Part shown: in pieces, positions 12,898-25,706 of the stretch
How positions within the stretch are numbered: the stretch's first letter is position 1
Layout: every line of letters begins with the position of its first letter
Source of the DNA: Macrotrachela quadricornifera
Taxonomy: Eukaryota > Rotifera > Eurotatoria > Philodinida > Philodinidae
Length of the DNA stretch: 64,000 nt
Direction of reading: 5' to 3'
NCBI GenBank assembly: GCA_022393335.1
Contig: JAJEKB010021019.1
Location: 627,806-691,805 of the forward strand
Position numbers and translations under genes: made by a program
Notes under the pieces: generated by a model
Told to the model about the DNA's origin: nothing
Databases searched by the model: none
What the model saw: the letters and a program-made list of their open reading frames with translations, nothing else

Positions 12898-15800
12898 TTT
12901 AAAAATATAGGATTCCTGGCAGGATCAAGTCTGCCTAAAATATAGGATTTTCTCTAAAAAATGACAAAAATGTAGGACTTTTTATATATCCTTTCTATCC
13001 GACTGTATTAATGTTTTTGTAACTTCTCTGTGTGAATATCATTTTAATAAATCTATTATAAACAGGTCCACCGTAATTAGAGCTTTTATGTTATTACTTT
13101 CTATTGAAACAAGTCACTGATTCAAGCATCATTGTTTATATATAGTTCAATCATCAAACTTTTTCACAAATTAATACATATCAATAGTATAAATCATAAA
13201 TTTTGAAAACACAAGTGCATGAAAAAACAAATAAACAAATAGTGCATTACATAATTAAATTTAACTTATAAAAAATAAAATTTGATTGTATATAAACAAA
13301 AATATATTAAATAATAACCATTAAATATTATTGATCAAGTCTATCATATTATAGTGATTCTGTTGAGTGGATTTCAGCTTCTTATTCATTGATTCTTCAT
13401 GAAGAAAAGCATTTTTTCTTTTTAATCGAAGTTTATCGAGCGCATTTGTGAGTAGTTGTTGCTGTTCATGAATTGATGTAAGTTTTTCACGACCACCGGC
13501 AATCAAAAGCTTCGCTGCATGTACTTCTGAAAAGATGCCATTCTTCAATGCACCTTCTAATCGATTTGTTCCTTCTTCAATTAAATATTCAACTTGTTTC
13601 ATTTGATGTGAAAGATTTTTCTGTTTATCCAATAGCAACTTTTCTTCTTCAAGATGTTGTTGTTTTTCAGTTTGATACGTTTTGTCATTGTTTTCTTTAT
13701 TGCTATGAATAGCAACTGCTACTTTAGCAGCAATTAAACCTTCACGATAACTACTGGATGATTTCTTAACCATATGAATCATATCTGTAGTTATAGGTAC
13801 CTGCAAGATTAAAAATATTGTAGTAGAAAAATAAGACAGAATTTTACATTACTTTATGTGCTGATCCATTTCCAAAATATTTCACTCCATCATAAGCCAA
13901 TCTTAATCCATTAATGGATGATTCTGACAATTTTGATCGATTTTCTGTAAGAATATTCGAATTAACACTAAATCCTCTCTCAATATCAGCATTTCCGTGT
14001 GTAATAATTAAAATATTTTTTATTAATTTAGTTAATATTGGATATTTTAATGTACCATTTTTTGTTAAAATAGAAAAGATCTTGCTCCAATAATAATCAA
14101 TAGAATGGTATGTTATTTGATTACTTCCATTTGAATCAGCATAGTTATCTTTAATATACCAAGCTGGATTGACCATTTCAACTAAATATAATGCCCATTC
14201 ATTTTCTAACTGATCGATTTCTTTATCATTTAATAAATTTGGAATATTTCGAGCTACTCGAACAATTCGATCACCACTTGATTGATCAGTTCTACATGAA
14301 TGATCTAATACTTGTAAATCTCGTAGAAACATATTATTTAATGGAAGATTTTTCTTCAGATAATTTGCCATTGTGGTATAAACTTTTTTAACATCTTGAT
14401 AAAAAGATTTTTTCTCATCAAAATTAAGAGATGGTATTAACTTTCTTGTTTGTTCACCTATATTAAAAATAAAGATAATTAATAAAGAAAATTAACAATA
14501 CAATTACATCTACCAATTTTTATTGTATTATCGGTTAACCATGAAGATGGTTGTTCAAAATTAACATCTAATAAATCTTGGCCAGATTTTTGTTGAACTA
14601 AATCAGATTTCACGAATGATAATAAAACATTTCGATATAAATCATTCATTTCAAAATATAGTAAGTGGATCATTGGTTCTTCACGTTGGAAGAAGGTTAA
14701 AAACCGGTCAAAAATATTTTCACATAAATATAGCACAAAATTGAATTTAACCTTCGAATAATTCGATGATAAAACTAATTTAATGCTGTCATAACGTTTA
14801 TTTTCTCGAATTTGTGAAGGTTGCTTTTGAGGTAAAAAGCAAAGAAAATAATCACATAAAATATCCCATTGATCTAATGAAATAAAAATATTAAAAAAAA
14901 GAAAAAAAAGATAAACATACTTAAAACTCGTTCAATAACTTTGCCTAGTAAAACCCACCTTGTCATTGAAAAATATAGAATTGCTTTTTCTATAGTCGTA
15001 TCAATATCTGCACTTACATTTTTATAATCTTCTTGTCTTGCTGGTGAACATTTAAACCAAGAATAAATGTCCAAACAAAAATTATCTACATACCACTTAG
15101 AAGATGTAATGCCATTTTTGAATGCATTATGCACGATGTGTATATTACAGCTCCCAATTTTTAATAAACAACCACCTTGTTTTTTCATTTCCACATCAAT
15201 TAAATTTTCAAGTGAAATATTTATGTTAGGATTATCCCTTCCTAGCATTAAAAGTTTATTTAAATTCAACCCATCAGTAGCAAAAGATTCAATAATAATA
15301 TCACGAATTGTTTTTGCATAGGCATGACCTAAAATCACTGATTTATAAAATCTATTAACAACACATTGTTTTTCATTAGACCAATATCTTAATAACATAT
15401 CTAATTGTTTTTTGTTTTGGTTGTTTATTTGTTCATCAAATATAAGAACAAATTTATCGGCTTTTTTAACATCTTCGATCATTTTTTTCTTGAAATAAGG
15501 ACCTAAACCATGTGATATAACATAAGACATTTTATCAGATTGAATACTAAATTTTTTTGCTATTGAAGAATCAGGAAACATTGATGTAAACAATTCATTT
15601 AATTCATCACATGAGTTATAACTAAGACCTTTTTGAGCAACCTTTAACGACCATTGAATTTCAGCTTTCACTATTTGTTCTTCAACTGTTAATGGTTTAT
15701 TTTGCTTGTTATTTGTGCCTAATATTGGAATATTAATTGATGTTGAATTAGATGTATCAGCTGAACCTATTGTTACTTGAGTTGGAATAATAAACTTCAC

Positions 15801-16608
15801 ATTTCTCTGCCATTCATTAAACTTTTGATTATGTTTAAAATTATTCATATGCTGTTCAACAGCACGCCAACCTTGATTACCACAATCAAGCTCACCTGTT
15901 CTGCATAAACTGCATCTAAATGTTGTTGATTTGGAGCCATTTGTCAACCATGTATTGACCGGATTTTTATTACTGTCGACTCGATCAAGCCAAGCTTTAC
16001 TAAACTTTGTTAAATTTTTTGGCATTATATTTCTGAAATGATAAATAATAATTTATTAATTATTTTTTGTACTTACAATAAGTTTCTTTTTAAATTTACA
16101 TGGAAAATCCTTAAAAAAAAGAAATCAATACATGATATATATATACGTTTGTTGGCATTTATCGTATGCATATAAATGTACACATATACATAATGTAAAT
16201 GTCTATTATATTTAAGCAAATCTCCGTTAAACCTTGAAATTAGAAGATGATGACTTTGTGAATGTGATCTTTCTTTTGAACTATTTTGTATTTTGTACTT
16301 AATGTTAAATAATCTATCTCTTAGCCGGTTCATTAAATAGACGAAAAGAAAAAGAAAAATATTATATTTAAAATAGATGTCAGTAAAACACAAGAATGTA
16401 TTCAAAATTTATACCGAAGTATATAATAATACATGTAGAATTTCTTTCATCTAAACAAAACAGTAAAAATTATCGATTTTTGAAAATTTTGTACTTTTTT
16501 TCGATAAAATATAGGAAAAGCAGGTATTTTTTGAAAATATAGGACAAAAATAGGACCTTTTTTCAAAATATAGGAATTATAGGAAATATAGGTCCAATCG
16601 CATCCCAG
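12880..16608 (-). mobile_element. Complete hAT-family DNA transposon with 8-bp target duplication
   Basis: The element is 3,729 bp. ACTATATA occurs directly before it (12872-12879) and directly after it (16609-16616), the 8-bp duplication expected of hAT insertions. Terminal inverted repeats begin CTGG, with CTTCCGATTG at the left end and GATGCGATTG at the right. Subterminal regions at both ends are rich in AAAATATAGGA-type words, which resemble transposase-binding repeats. The transposase runs on the minus strand and is open in every exon. Exact flank duplication and open exons suggest a fairly recent insertion. Confidence 0.9.
13321..16025 (-). CDS. hAT-family transposase, four exons
   Basis: Exons 16025-14921, 14873-14514, 14457-13853 and 13800-13321 join in frame (2,550 bp, 849 residues), with introns of 47, 56 and 52 bp. 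A BED-like zinc finger lies at residues about 36-68 (CSLC, then H59 and H65). The RNase H-like core shows a first acidic residue in LIFDEQ (D197), a second in LGRDNPN (D264) and the C-terminal hAT signature HGNADIERGFS (E648), so a complete DDE triad is present. The hAT dimerisation region surrounds the last motif. The final exon adds about 160 residues that are largely coiled coil (KQQHLEEEKLLLDKQ and onward), unusual after the dimerisation domain. The enzyme would cut and reinsert the element in the nucleus. No stop or frameshift is seen, so it may be functional. Confidence 0.9.
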
Positions 16609-16616
16609 ACTATATA
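16591..16616. repeat. Right TIR plus right target-site duplication of the hAT element
   Basis: Read on the minus strand from 16608 the end is CTGGGATGCGATTGG, matching the left end at most positions. It is followed outward by ACTATATA (16609-16616). Confidence 0.85.
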
Positions 16617-19600
16617 TAATAGAAAGAGAACGGCTATGCAGAACGGGAAAAAAAAGATATATGTATATATATGCATGCACATGTGCTCATGTGCTGTAAT
16701 ATTTATTTTGTTTTTTTTACTTGCTGAAAGACACGAATACATCTTAATGACGACAAAGTTCAAGTAAGCATTTATAATTTTTTTTTATATTTAATTTTTA
16801 ATATTCACTTTTTATTTTAATTGTTTAGAAATGTATTAAATTATTTTTTTAATTCTATACCCTTTCACATTCATTCTTTTAATATTTATTATTTTTAGAT
16901 TTATTTTTTTTAAAATTTTTTTATTGGTTTTATTAGTTTTTATACTAATTTTTTTAAATTTATTTCTTGCTATCCTTTGTTTATTTTTTGTATTTTTACA
17001 TTTTCTTATACTCTTATTTTGTGTGAAATAAAAATCCTATGAATCTAAAAATATCTGTTAAATTTTACCATACAAAAATTTAGAAAATAGAGCACACGGG
17101 ATTGTCTAGTTGCACATACTAGCATCGGTTAACCGCCGGTTTTTATCACATGGGAAATAATTCATCATCTTGATAGTATATTATTTCTGACATCTATCTG
17201 GTTATTTTTGACTTTCTATGTTCGCAACCTATTTACTATCTTAACACGATTATTTAATACCTCGGTCAACTCATTATATACCACTATCTTTCTTTTGATT
17301 TATTTCACTCTGGTTAGATTCGAATTTCTTATCTTGTGATTGCAGTCCATTAATTTCATTGAACCATCTGTTGATGTTCATACTCAAATAAATTATGATA
17401 GTCGATCTGATCAGTGATGAAATATCTTTTCATTTATACTAATATGTTTCATTTACGAGTAGATTTATAAGAATCTTAGAATTTCTAATAATTTATACTA
17501 TCTCTATAATTTTATCAAACTTTCCGAGATGCTCATGTTTATAATAAATTATGTAGATTGGAAAGTCTTATTTATTGCTTATACTAATGATCATTAGTAT
17601 ATCAATACACAATCTATTTTAATAAATAGTAACTAGAGTAAAATATAGATTTATTAGAATCTGCAGTTGACAGAGTGCAGTATTGTATGGTTATGAAGTC
17701 TAGCTGTATTTGAAATACTATTACAATTTAGTATATGTGTATATCTATACTTCGAAACACACATGATTACTATTCGATAGATATATATTTATTTTATCAA
17801 TTGAAAAGAGAGACTTGTATTAATATTTCATCTGACTTTCTACTACCTTGTGAGTATTATTATAAATAGCCCGCTTATCAAAGTCTGACTAATAGTATAA
17901 AATATATTTATATGGCTGTCTTTTTTATTACATATTATATTAGATTAAACTGCCATTTATTCAAATTTAATATAACTCAAAAATATTTCCCCATACTTCG
18001 ACCTGCAGAATTAATTTTTTTTTGTTTGAATCCATTTGAGGTTATCACACAAAGTGAGCAATAACAATATAGACATAGAGTTTATTATGGTTTGGTAAGA
18101 AAAGCTTATATTTTTATTTTTGAAATGACTTTCTCATCGTTTGTCGCATTTCCTAGGAAGAAGAAAACTAAATTTAATTCTAATATAAATTTTCTGTATC
18201 AAACCATGACTTTATGCATCAAAATTACTATCATCAGAAAAATAACATAACAAATCTAGTCAGATGCCAAGATTATTTTATTCAGAATAATAATATCTTT
18301 AGAGAAAATATGGAGATTACCGTTTATAATGAGAAGTTCGCAAAATATAAAGCTGTGAAAGATGGCGCTTCTCGAATACCGTATCTAATTTACATCTCAT
18401 TGAGCTTTTTTGAAATCGCGATTTCCAACAGTCATCATGTTGCGATTCCTTTCGAGGGTATCGCGATAAGCCTATATTGCGATGTAACGCACCGTGGCCA
18501 ACTATGGTTTATTTTGGAAACCACGATCTTCAATGATATAACCCCAGTCACTATGAATAAACTGTTGATTTGAATATTGAAAAAAGGTCTAGTCTTCATT
18601 AGAAAAGATACTAGGTGCACAACAAAAAATATTTGATTCACATAAACATGTACGACGGCTAAAGCAGATAAAAAAAATTCACAAAAAAGGTTAATTAATT
18701 AAAATCAGTCTAATTTAAATTTAATCGATTACAATAGTTTATATGGATTATATTAATAATCTATAACAATTACTTTAGAAAAGCAAATCAAATGAAAAAG
18801 TGATTTAAATAAAATATTACGTTCGAATCAAAACCTAAAATAAAATTCAAACAAAGTTTTTGAGTAAAATGTCAATCTACAAAAACTCTTAGATTTTCAA
18901 GAATTTGTAATTGATTATAAATCTTTTTCTCGAAAAAAATGGAAAATATCTATCATAAATATACAGTAAACTGATCATAACGAAATTAAAATACATTATA
19001 CAATTTCATTTATCGTTTTCATCTTTATTATTTAAATCGTTAATTTTATTGAGTAATGTGAATCTTCAACAGTATAAATCTCTCTAATATCTGTTACAAT
19101 GAAGAAACGATTGAAAAGATTTTTTGCACATAGAATATAGATAATAAAACAATTTTTTGATTATATAAATAATTTAATGATGTCGCTATTGCTGCATGCA
19201 AGATCTTGAGGCAATATATTCACAGTTGTTATCTCTTCTTGTGATCTTTAAAATATAGAATCTTGCTTACAAGATGTTTGTCTAGGGGGCTGCTTTTTCC
19301 CATTGATAAGAGCGCACTCTTCAGAATTATAATTGTTTTTTTCATACAATTAACACATATTATATACTATAAATAGATAAATTTACTGATTCAAAAACTC
19401 TAATAAATCTCAAACAAAAAATAAAACTTAATAATTCCTTCTTCATTTGGATTGTCACATGGTAAGTTTTGTTTCTAAAAGAAGAACACATAATGCTGAT
19501 GCAATGTGACATACGACGAAACTTTTATTCTTTCCTTTGCTTACCACATCATTTTTCTTCAACTCATGTAACAAGATGTAAGATTGGTGAATTACTTTCG

Positions 19601-19877
19601 CAATAACTTCCAACATCGATTCTGATGCAATAACAAGTCATAGGAAAAATGTAAAAAGCGAGAACATTCTCGAAACTCTTTATCTCATGTGTGATCTTTC
19701 CTACTAATGAAAAACGTTTACGAACATAAGTTATATATATTAAGTAGCGTATTTTCATATGCTTATCGCATTATATTCAATAGCTTTTTGTTTGATTGTT
19801 ACACATTATCAATAGTTATTGTGAAGAATAAGAAATTTTACTCGACTTTAATTGACATATTCTAATTAATATTTTAG
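16609..19877. other. Gene-free AT-rich region between the hAT element and the GTPase gene
   Basis: Very AT-rich with long T-runs near 16770-17030. A block CGGTTAACCGCCGGTTTTTATCACATGGG near 17123 recalls the paired CGGTT words left of the hAT element, so the two may be halves of one older element (weak). Short GCGAT palindromes occur near 18415-18480. No coding frame or RNA gene could be supported. The 3' end should contain the promoter of the next gene; TTTTAG just before its ATG looks like a splice acceptor, so a 5' UTR exon may lie upstream. Confidence 0.5.
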
Positions 19878-22409
19878 ATGTCTAATCGAAATCCTATTTC
19901 GCATAACAATCGACGACTAGCCTTCAATGTAAGATCTCATAATTCAAATAATTTCGATATAACACATTGTTTTTTTTTTTTCTTCTAGACTAAAGTTGAT
20001 GAAAATGTAACAGATCTTTTTGGTCCAACTGCTGATGAAGCACCAGAATCTCGTTCACCTTTCGTATTGAAAGGTTTGGCACCAGAGGTTTGTAGTATTT
20101 TTATCTTATAAATAATTCATTCAACTAGTTAATATTGTTTGAATAGATCGAACAAGGAAATGTTGAATATAAATTAAAATTAGTTGATCCAAGTCCTGAA
20201 CGTTTAGAACATTTGATAACTCAAATGCATTGGCGTTTACAAGAAGGTCAAGGTGAGGCATTCTATGAGATAGGTGTAGAAGATTGTGGTACTTTGAAAG
20301 GTATAACCACTGAAGAATTAGAAGCATCATTAGCAACATTGAAAAAGATGGCCAATCGATTAGGTGCATCAATAACAATTGTTTATAAACAAACATTAGA
20401 TAATGAACGGCATGTTGTTGAAGTTCTCGTACGAAAAGTTCCGGATGACCAATATTACATTGATTTACGTGTAGCCGTATTAGGTACAGTTAATAGTGGT
20501 AAAAGTTCATTGGTTGGTGTTTGTACATATGGACAACTCGACAATGGTAAAGGTGAAGCACGACTTAATCTCTGTCGACATTTGCATGAACTTCAATCTG
20601 GAAGAACATCTTCAATAACATATGAAATACTTGGTTTCAATGATACTGGAGAAGTAAAGTATCGAGTTTTATCATTTTTAATTATGAATTTTTCCTGTAT
20701 TTATAGAGTATGAATTATAAAAATTGTCAAACAGCAAACGAAATTTGTGATCGATCAACAAAAAGTAAATGATCTCTATTCAATTTTTATCTATCTATTG
20801 ACATTTCTATTTTAGTTATTACATTTATTGATCTTGCCGGACATAAGAAATATATGAAAACTACTGTCTTTGGTCTTGCTGCACTTCATCCTGATTTTGC
20901 TATGTTATGTGTTGATGCACCAACAGGTGTTGGTATGTTTTTACCATTGAAAATTCTTTTTCTAGATTATATTTATTTAGTTGATACAACTCGTGAACAT
21001 TTATCGCTTGCCATTGCTTTGGGTCTACCGATATTTATAGTCATTAATAAAATAGATGTATGTTCACCAGTCACTACACAACAAACAGTTGAATGTTTAA
21101 TTTCTTTACTTAAACGTGGTAATGGTACTGTACAACTCAAACCATATTTTATTCAAAACGAAGCTGATCTTATTAAAGCGGCTGATATGTTTGTCAATAA
21201 AAAGTATGATGTTATTCTCATTATTGTTCATTTTTTTCGTTAAATGAATGAATTTCTTTGCTAATAGTATCTGCCCAATATTATCTGTATCATGTGTTAC
21301 TGGTCAAAATATTGATTTACTCAAAAAATTTCTTAATATTCTTCCACCACGTCTTAGTGGTAGTGAACAAAAAATCCTCTCAGAATTACCTGTTGAATAT
21401 CGCGTATGTCATAGTTTATATATTTATATCATACTATTTGAATAATAACTGTATTTAGATTGATCATATTTATACAAATAATACATCAGGTGAAGTTATC
21501 GTTGGTGGTACATTACGAAGGTATACTATCATTCTTTAGATTTGCTTAGAGTAAACAATACATATATTATTTTTATTCTAGTGGTACGATTCATGAAGGA
21601 GATAGTTATCTAGTCGGTCCACTATCTGATGGTCGGTTTGTTCCAGCAAAAATAGCAACTATTCAACGATATCGTGTACCACGACGAATAGTTCTTGCTG
21701 GTCAAGCTGCTTCGCTCAGTCTTCAAAATATTGAAAGCAGTCGACTAAGAAAAGTATGTAAAATACATCGCATATGTAAATAATTTAATTTAGACATAGA
21801 CAAAACTCATTTAGTACGAACTCGATAAGATTTAGTTCTATTCAAAATGATTGGATGAACCTAAAATACTACTATCTAATCAGGATCCCCTTTCTCAAAA
21901 ATAAAAGAAAGAAACTTTCCTGAGATCATATCATATGTCAGTAGTATTTTTGTTTTGATGAATCCGAAATTATATTCGCATTTTATGTGCATATCTAATT
22001 TAATTGAATACTCGTAGGGTATGGTTCTTGTTTCACCTGCTGTAAATCCACAGGCATGCTATGAATTTATTGCTGAAATTTGCCTTACCATGCATCATAC
22101 CAATACACCAATACGTAAAGGTTTTGAAACAAGTGTACAAATAGAAAATATTCGTCAAACAGCAGTCATTGTCGATATGAATATAGTACGTAATGAGAAT
22201 CTTTATGTAGAAAGAAATGATAAAAATTCTATATGATTTTTAATGTATTTCTTAAGGACGAATTACGTGCGAACGAAAAAGCTACTGTAACATTTCGATT
22301 TAAGACACGATGTGAATACGTACTTGAAGATACACGTCTAATATTTCGATCAGGTCAACAGACTAAAGGAAGCGGTCGAGTAATCAAAGTATTCCCTCAA
22401 AATCAATAG
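19878..22409 (+). CDS. GTPBP1/GTPBP2-like translational-type GTPase
   Basis: Exons 19878-19928, 19989-20087, 20147-20653, 20707-20764, 20816-20932, 20981-21203, 21268-21403, 21459-21520, 21582-21753, 22018-22185 and 22257-22409 give 1,746 bp and 581 residues with all phases closed. The G domain has G1 GTVNSGKSS (near residue 162), G3 DLAGH (near 244), then TTREHL as in GTPBP proteins, G4 NKID and a G5-like SCVTG. The later exons carry the beta-barrel domains typical of EF1A-like GTPases. These proteins are cytosolic GTPases related to elongation factor 1A; vertebrate GTPBP1/2 are linked to ribosome rescue and mRNA decay. The protein is about the usual length, with a short divergent N-terminus (residues 1-50). 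GTPBP1 and GTPBP2 cannot be told apart here. Confidence 0.93.
21853..21965. repeat. Imperfect inverted repeat in the longest GTPase intron
   Basis: GGATGAACC and AAAATACTACT at 21853-21875 pair with AGTAGTATTTTTGTTTTGATGAATCC near 21940-21965. The enclosing intron (21754-22017, 264 bp) is the only one in this gene longer than about 85 bp, so the insertion probably explains its length. Confidence 0.6.
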
Positions 22410-22824
22410 AATATTATGATTTGAATGACTTTGTATATTTTTTTTTGCTTATTTATTGTACAAAACTCACGCACATTCTACTAATATGTATATAAATCTG
22501 TCGCACTCTAATTATTATCTTTATTTTATTTATACTATATAGACTCGTATATGCGTTTTTAAATTACTAGATACATTTTAATCCATTTACTATATGTAAT
22601 CGTTCATATTTTTACTTGAAATAAACAATAATTCTATCTCACTTTTACATTTTTCATCATTTTTTTTTGGAAGCAAACAGAATGCAAAAGTGCAAGATAA
22701 TTAATTTATAGTACAAAAAATACAATTGAGATCTTTTGTCTTCTAAGGAAAAAAAGAGTAATCAATGATACTTAAGTGATTCACAATAATGTTTTTCAAC
22801 AAATTTAACCGATCGTCATCTCTG

Positions 22825-23640
22825 TAAGAGCTACGATCACCAAACTTTCTACGATGCTTCTCTAGGTACCAGGGAAGGTCGACGTGGGATTGGCATGGTC
22901 ATGAGAGTGTGTTTGGGTGTAGGATGTGAGCAAAATCTCACTCCGATAGTACTGTAATAGCTAACATTACGAAACTTTCCACTGTGCTTTTCTAAGTCCA
23001 GAAGTAGCTTTATAGAGTCCTGTTATCATTAATAGGAGTAGGATGGGAGTATTTGGGTGAAATTTCACCCAAATCATATGACAATGAAATTTGCGTGAAT
23101 TTTGCAGAAATTTAGCGAATGTGTTATGATTCTAAGATTAATCATTTCGTATCTATGATTCTTTGGTGTAAATGTGAAAATCGAAGGTCTCTAATAGGTT
23201 ATAAGAAAAAAATGTATACGAGTGTTTGCTTGATTCACAACTACGTTGTATCCATTTGTTTTCTATGACTCACAGAAACAACGTATTTGTTCTTTTTCTT
23301 CACTCACAACGATGACGTATGTATATATTTAACGAAGAACGTTTGTCTGTTCGCTATGTATTCAGTCTCTAGGATAACTAGCATCAGAAAACTTTCCACA
23401 CTACTTCCCTAGCTCCTGAGGAAAATCGACTTGAGGTTGAAACCACCAAATGGGGTGCGTGGAAGGGGCTGGATGAAATTTCATTGCGATCAATACAGAT
23501 CGAGATTCTGATGAGTCTGTTCGCTATATATTTAGTCATTGTGAGAGATAGCATCACGGAACTATCTGCATCAGCTCCTTGAGTGCTAAGGAAAGTAAGC
23601 AGAGTGATTGGGAGTGAGAAACGGAGGCGTGCGTGAAACT
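22825..23640. repeat. Four diverged copies of a roughly 110-130-bp unit
   Basis: Related blocks start near 22825, 22955, 23370 and 23545. Each has AGC(A/T)A(A/C)(G/C)AT...AACTTTC-C followed by a CT-rich segment (CTTCTCTAGGTACC, CTTTTCTAAGTCC, CTTCCCTAGCTCC, GCTCCTTGAGTGC), then GGAA and a GTG-rich tail with (T)GAAA(T/C)TTCA(T/C). Identity is low and the second and third copies are separated by unrelated sequence. It is probably an old tandem or dispersed repeat. Confidence 0.55.
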
Positions 23641-23768
23641 TCATCCAAGTCGTAAGAAATCGTGATTTTACTCACTTTCTAACCAAATGACGCAGTTCAA
23701 TGCAAATATGAGAGTGATCGTGTCCAGAGTGGATGCGAGTGAGAATTCAGCTATAGCTCGATCAGAAG

Positions 23769-24100
23769 AGTCCTGTTGAAGATGACTGATGCACGGCAGG
23801 AAAAGCTCAATGAAAGATACCTCACGCCCAGTGGGGTAAGATCTGAGCAGAGGTTCCACGCACGGTTGAAAAAGTCCTGTGGAAGAGGTATCACGCACGG
23901 CGAGAAGAGTCTAATGGCGAACACCTAACGCATAGCAGAAACAGTCCTGTCAAAGAAGCCTGGTGCATGCTGATAAAAGTCCTGTCCAAAAGGTTTCAGA
24001 TGCGACGCGAAAATTTCTGTTGTAGATGGCTCACCCACAGCGAGGGACAGTCCTGTAGAAGACGTGTTATGTACAGCAGAAAAAGTCGAGTGGAAGATGC
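23769..24100. repeat. Degenerate 35-bp minisatellite, about 9.5 units
   Basis: Units begin AGTCCTGT(G/T)GAAGA and end with a CACGCACGGCGAGAAA-like segment. AGTCCTGT or a close variant recurs about every 35 bp (23769, 23872, 23942, 23977, 24047), with more diverged units between. Copies differ from one another at many positions, so the array is old. The minus-strand open frames across it are a by-product of the repeat. Confidence 0.8.
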
Positions 24101-25706
24101 AAAACTTTAACCGTATTCTCTTTTCATCGCGTACCTCTGCTAGTATATTATACTTGCGAGTAAAGATGCACAAAGGAATTGCTTCTCCAATGGTGTCAAT
24201 GCATTACTTGCATTGGATTGTTTCAACTATTTAAGATTTTTATCGTAAATGTCATGAGCAGTACAACTTAAAATTTTTAGAAATAGCAGTAAACTTTTAA
24301 AGGATATCCTTCTTTTTCCGAAGGTGAAAACCAACATGTTTTTGACTTTTTAGTTTTCACTAATAGATATACTTTGAAGTGTCCTCTATCCATTGAACAC
24401 ATTTTGAAAAGTCGAATATGGCTTTGAAGTTTAATAAAAGGAAAAGATATTGGATTTTCTGCGTGAAAACAGGAATATTTTCTCATTCTACAGAATCGCC
24501 CTTGTTTCTCAGATCTAGTACATCTGATTAAGTCGAAACCTTTTCCACGTATACTAGAGACTTTATCGTGGATATTTTATCTAAAAATAATATTGCTTTG
24601 GTGATTTCTGATAGCTTTTACAAAATTTGTTTTAGTAAAAAACTAAGCTATTTTTAGGATGTGGCCAATATTTTGACATTTTTATTTGAAAGACAAAAAA
24701 TATAAGAGAACAAAAAAACAATTTCTCCCCCAGATAGTGTGTAGTACTTGTTAAAGAAGTTTTAGCTTGATCGAACGCAGTATCTCAGAGAAACGGGGCG
24801 AAAAACGAAGTGATTTTGATCCATTGTAATCGTAATATTTCCTAGAAGACAGCATTCCAGAACTTTGTGTCTATGACAAGTTTTGCTCCACCTAGAAATC
24901 TTGGAAAGTGAGGATACATTTAAACCAATGAAAATAACATGGTTTGAATTTAGAACTTATATATAATCAATTTATTTGTTTTCAAAATATGTTTTTGATA
25001 CAAATTCATGGAATGCTAGCGGTAGCAATCAAATCTTAAAATGGGACACTCGACCTGAGACAGATTCAAAATATCAGATTTTTTTCTTGTGTAAAATTAT
25101 ATTTAAAAATACCAATAGATGATAAATTTAAAACACCTAATCTTTTACCATTTTAGCAGTCTCATAAAGACAACAAGTTTTGCTCATGGTACTTGTTAAT
25201 ATTTTTTATTATCATTTGAATGAACTGATCGTATTAAATTCATCAACACTTTCAAATTATTTATATAGAAAATATTTGTTAAAACAAACATTTTCTGCGG
25301 GTTCAAGCCAGATCCGTCGGGCATGAACAAATTTGGTGAGTCAGGCGAGCACAACAAACTTTTGGGTCAATGCTGACTGAGGCGAATCATGAGAAACAAG
25401 GTCCATCTCAAGCCTTGGTATCAATAATTTTTTATTACTATCTCTCGTATCTATGATGCAAGGTCCTGTATCGGTATAGTCAAAATAATTGCGAGGTACT
25501 TTTTAATGTATTCTCAATTTTATGAGATGATTAATTGCAATCATTGTGAACGATAGTTTAATCTAACTAAGAAATGATATACTACTATTCGATAGATTAT
25601 CATAATTAACTTTTTTTACTTTAAATTTGCAATTCTTAGTTTCGTATACATTTATTTGGAAGACAAATATAACAAAAAAAAGAAAAAGATAATTTAATAG
25701 ATGAAA

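Larger units (their letters stand above)
22410..25706. other. Gene-free region with diverged tandem repeats
   Basis: This is the space between the 3' ends of the GTPase and the GIMAP-like gene. It contains a long diverged repeat (22825-23640) and a 35-bp minisatellite (23769-24100). The rest, 24101-25706, shows no coding frame, RNA gene or clear repeat. A slightly GC-richer patch near 25300-25400 is unexplained. Confidence 0.5.

Noticed and set aside
18214..18573. 119-residue plus-strand frame
   Set aside because: Composition follows short GCGAT palindromes and AT runs; nothing resembles a known family.
23769..24100. CRISPR-like array
   Set aside because: Units are contiguous with no unique spacers and diverge throughout; this is a minisatellite in a eukaryotic genome.
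23384..24486. Several minus-strand frames of 70-86 residues
   Set aside because: They run over the tandem repeats and keep switching frame with the repeat unit, so they are repeat artefacts.
25290..25400. Possible tRNA because of a GGGTTCAAGCC T-loop-like word
   Set aside because: No matching D-arm, anticodon arm or acceptor stem could be paired around it.
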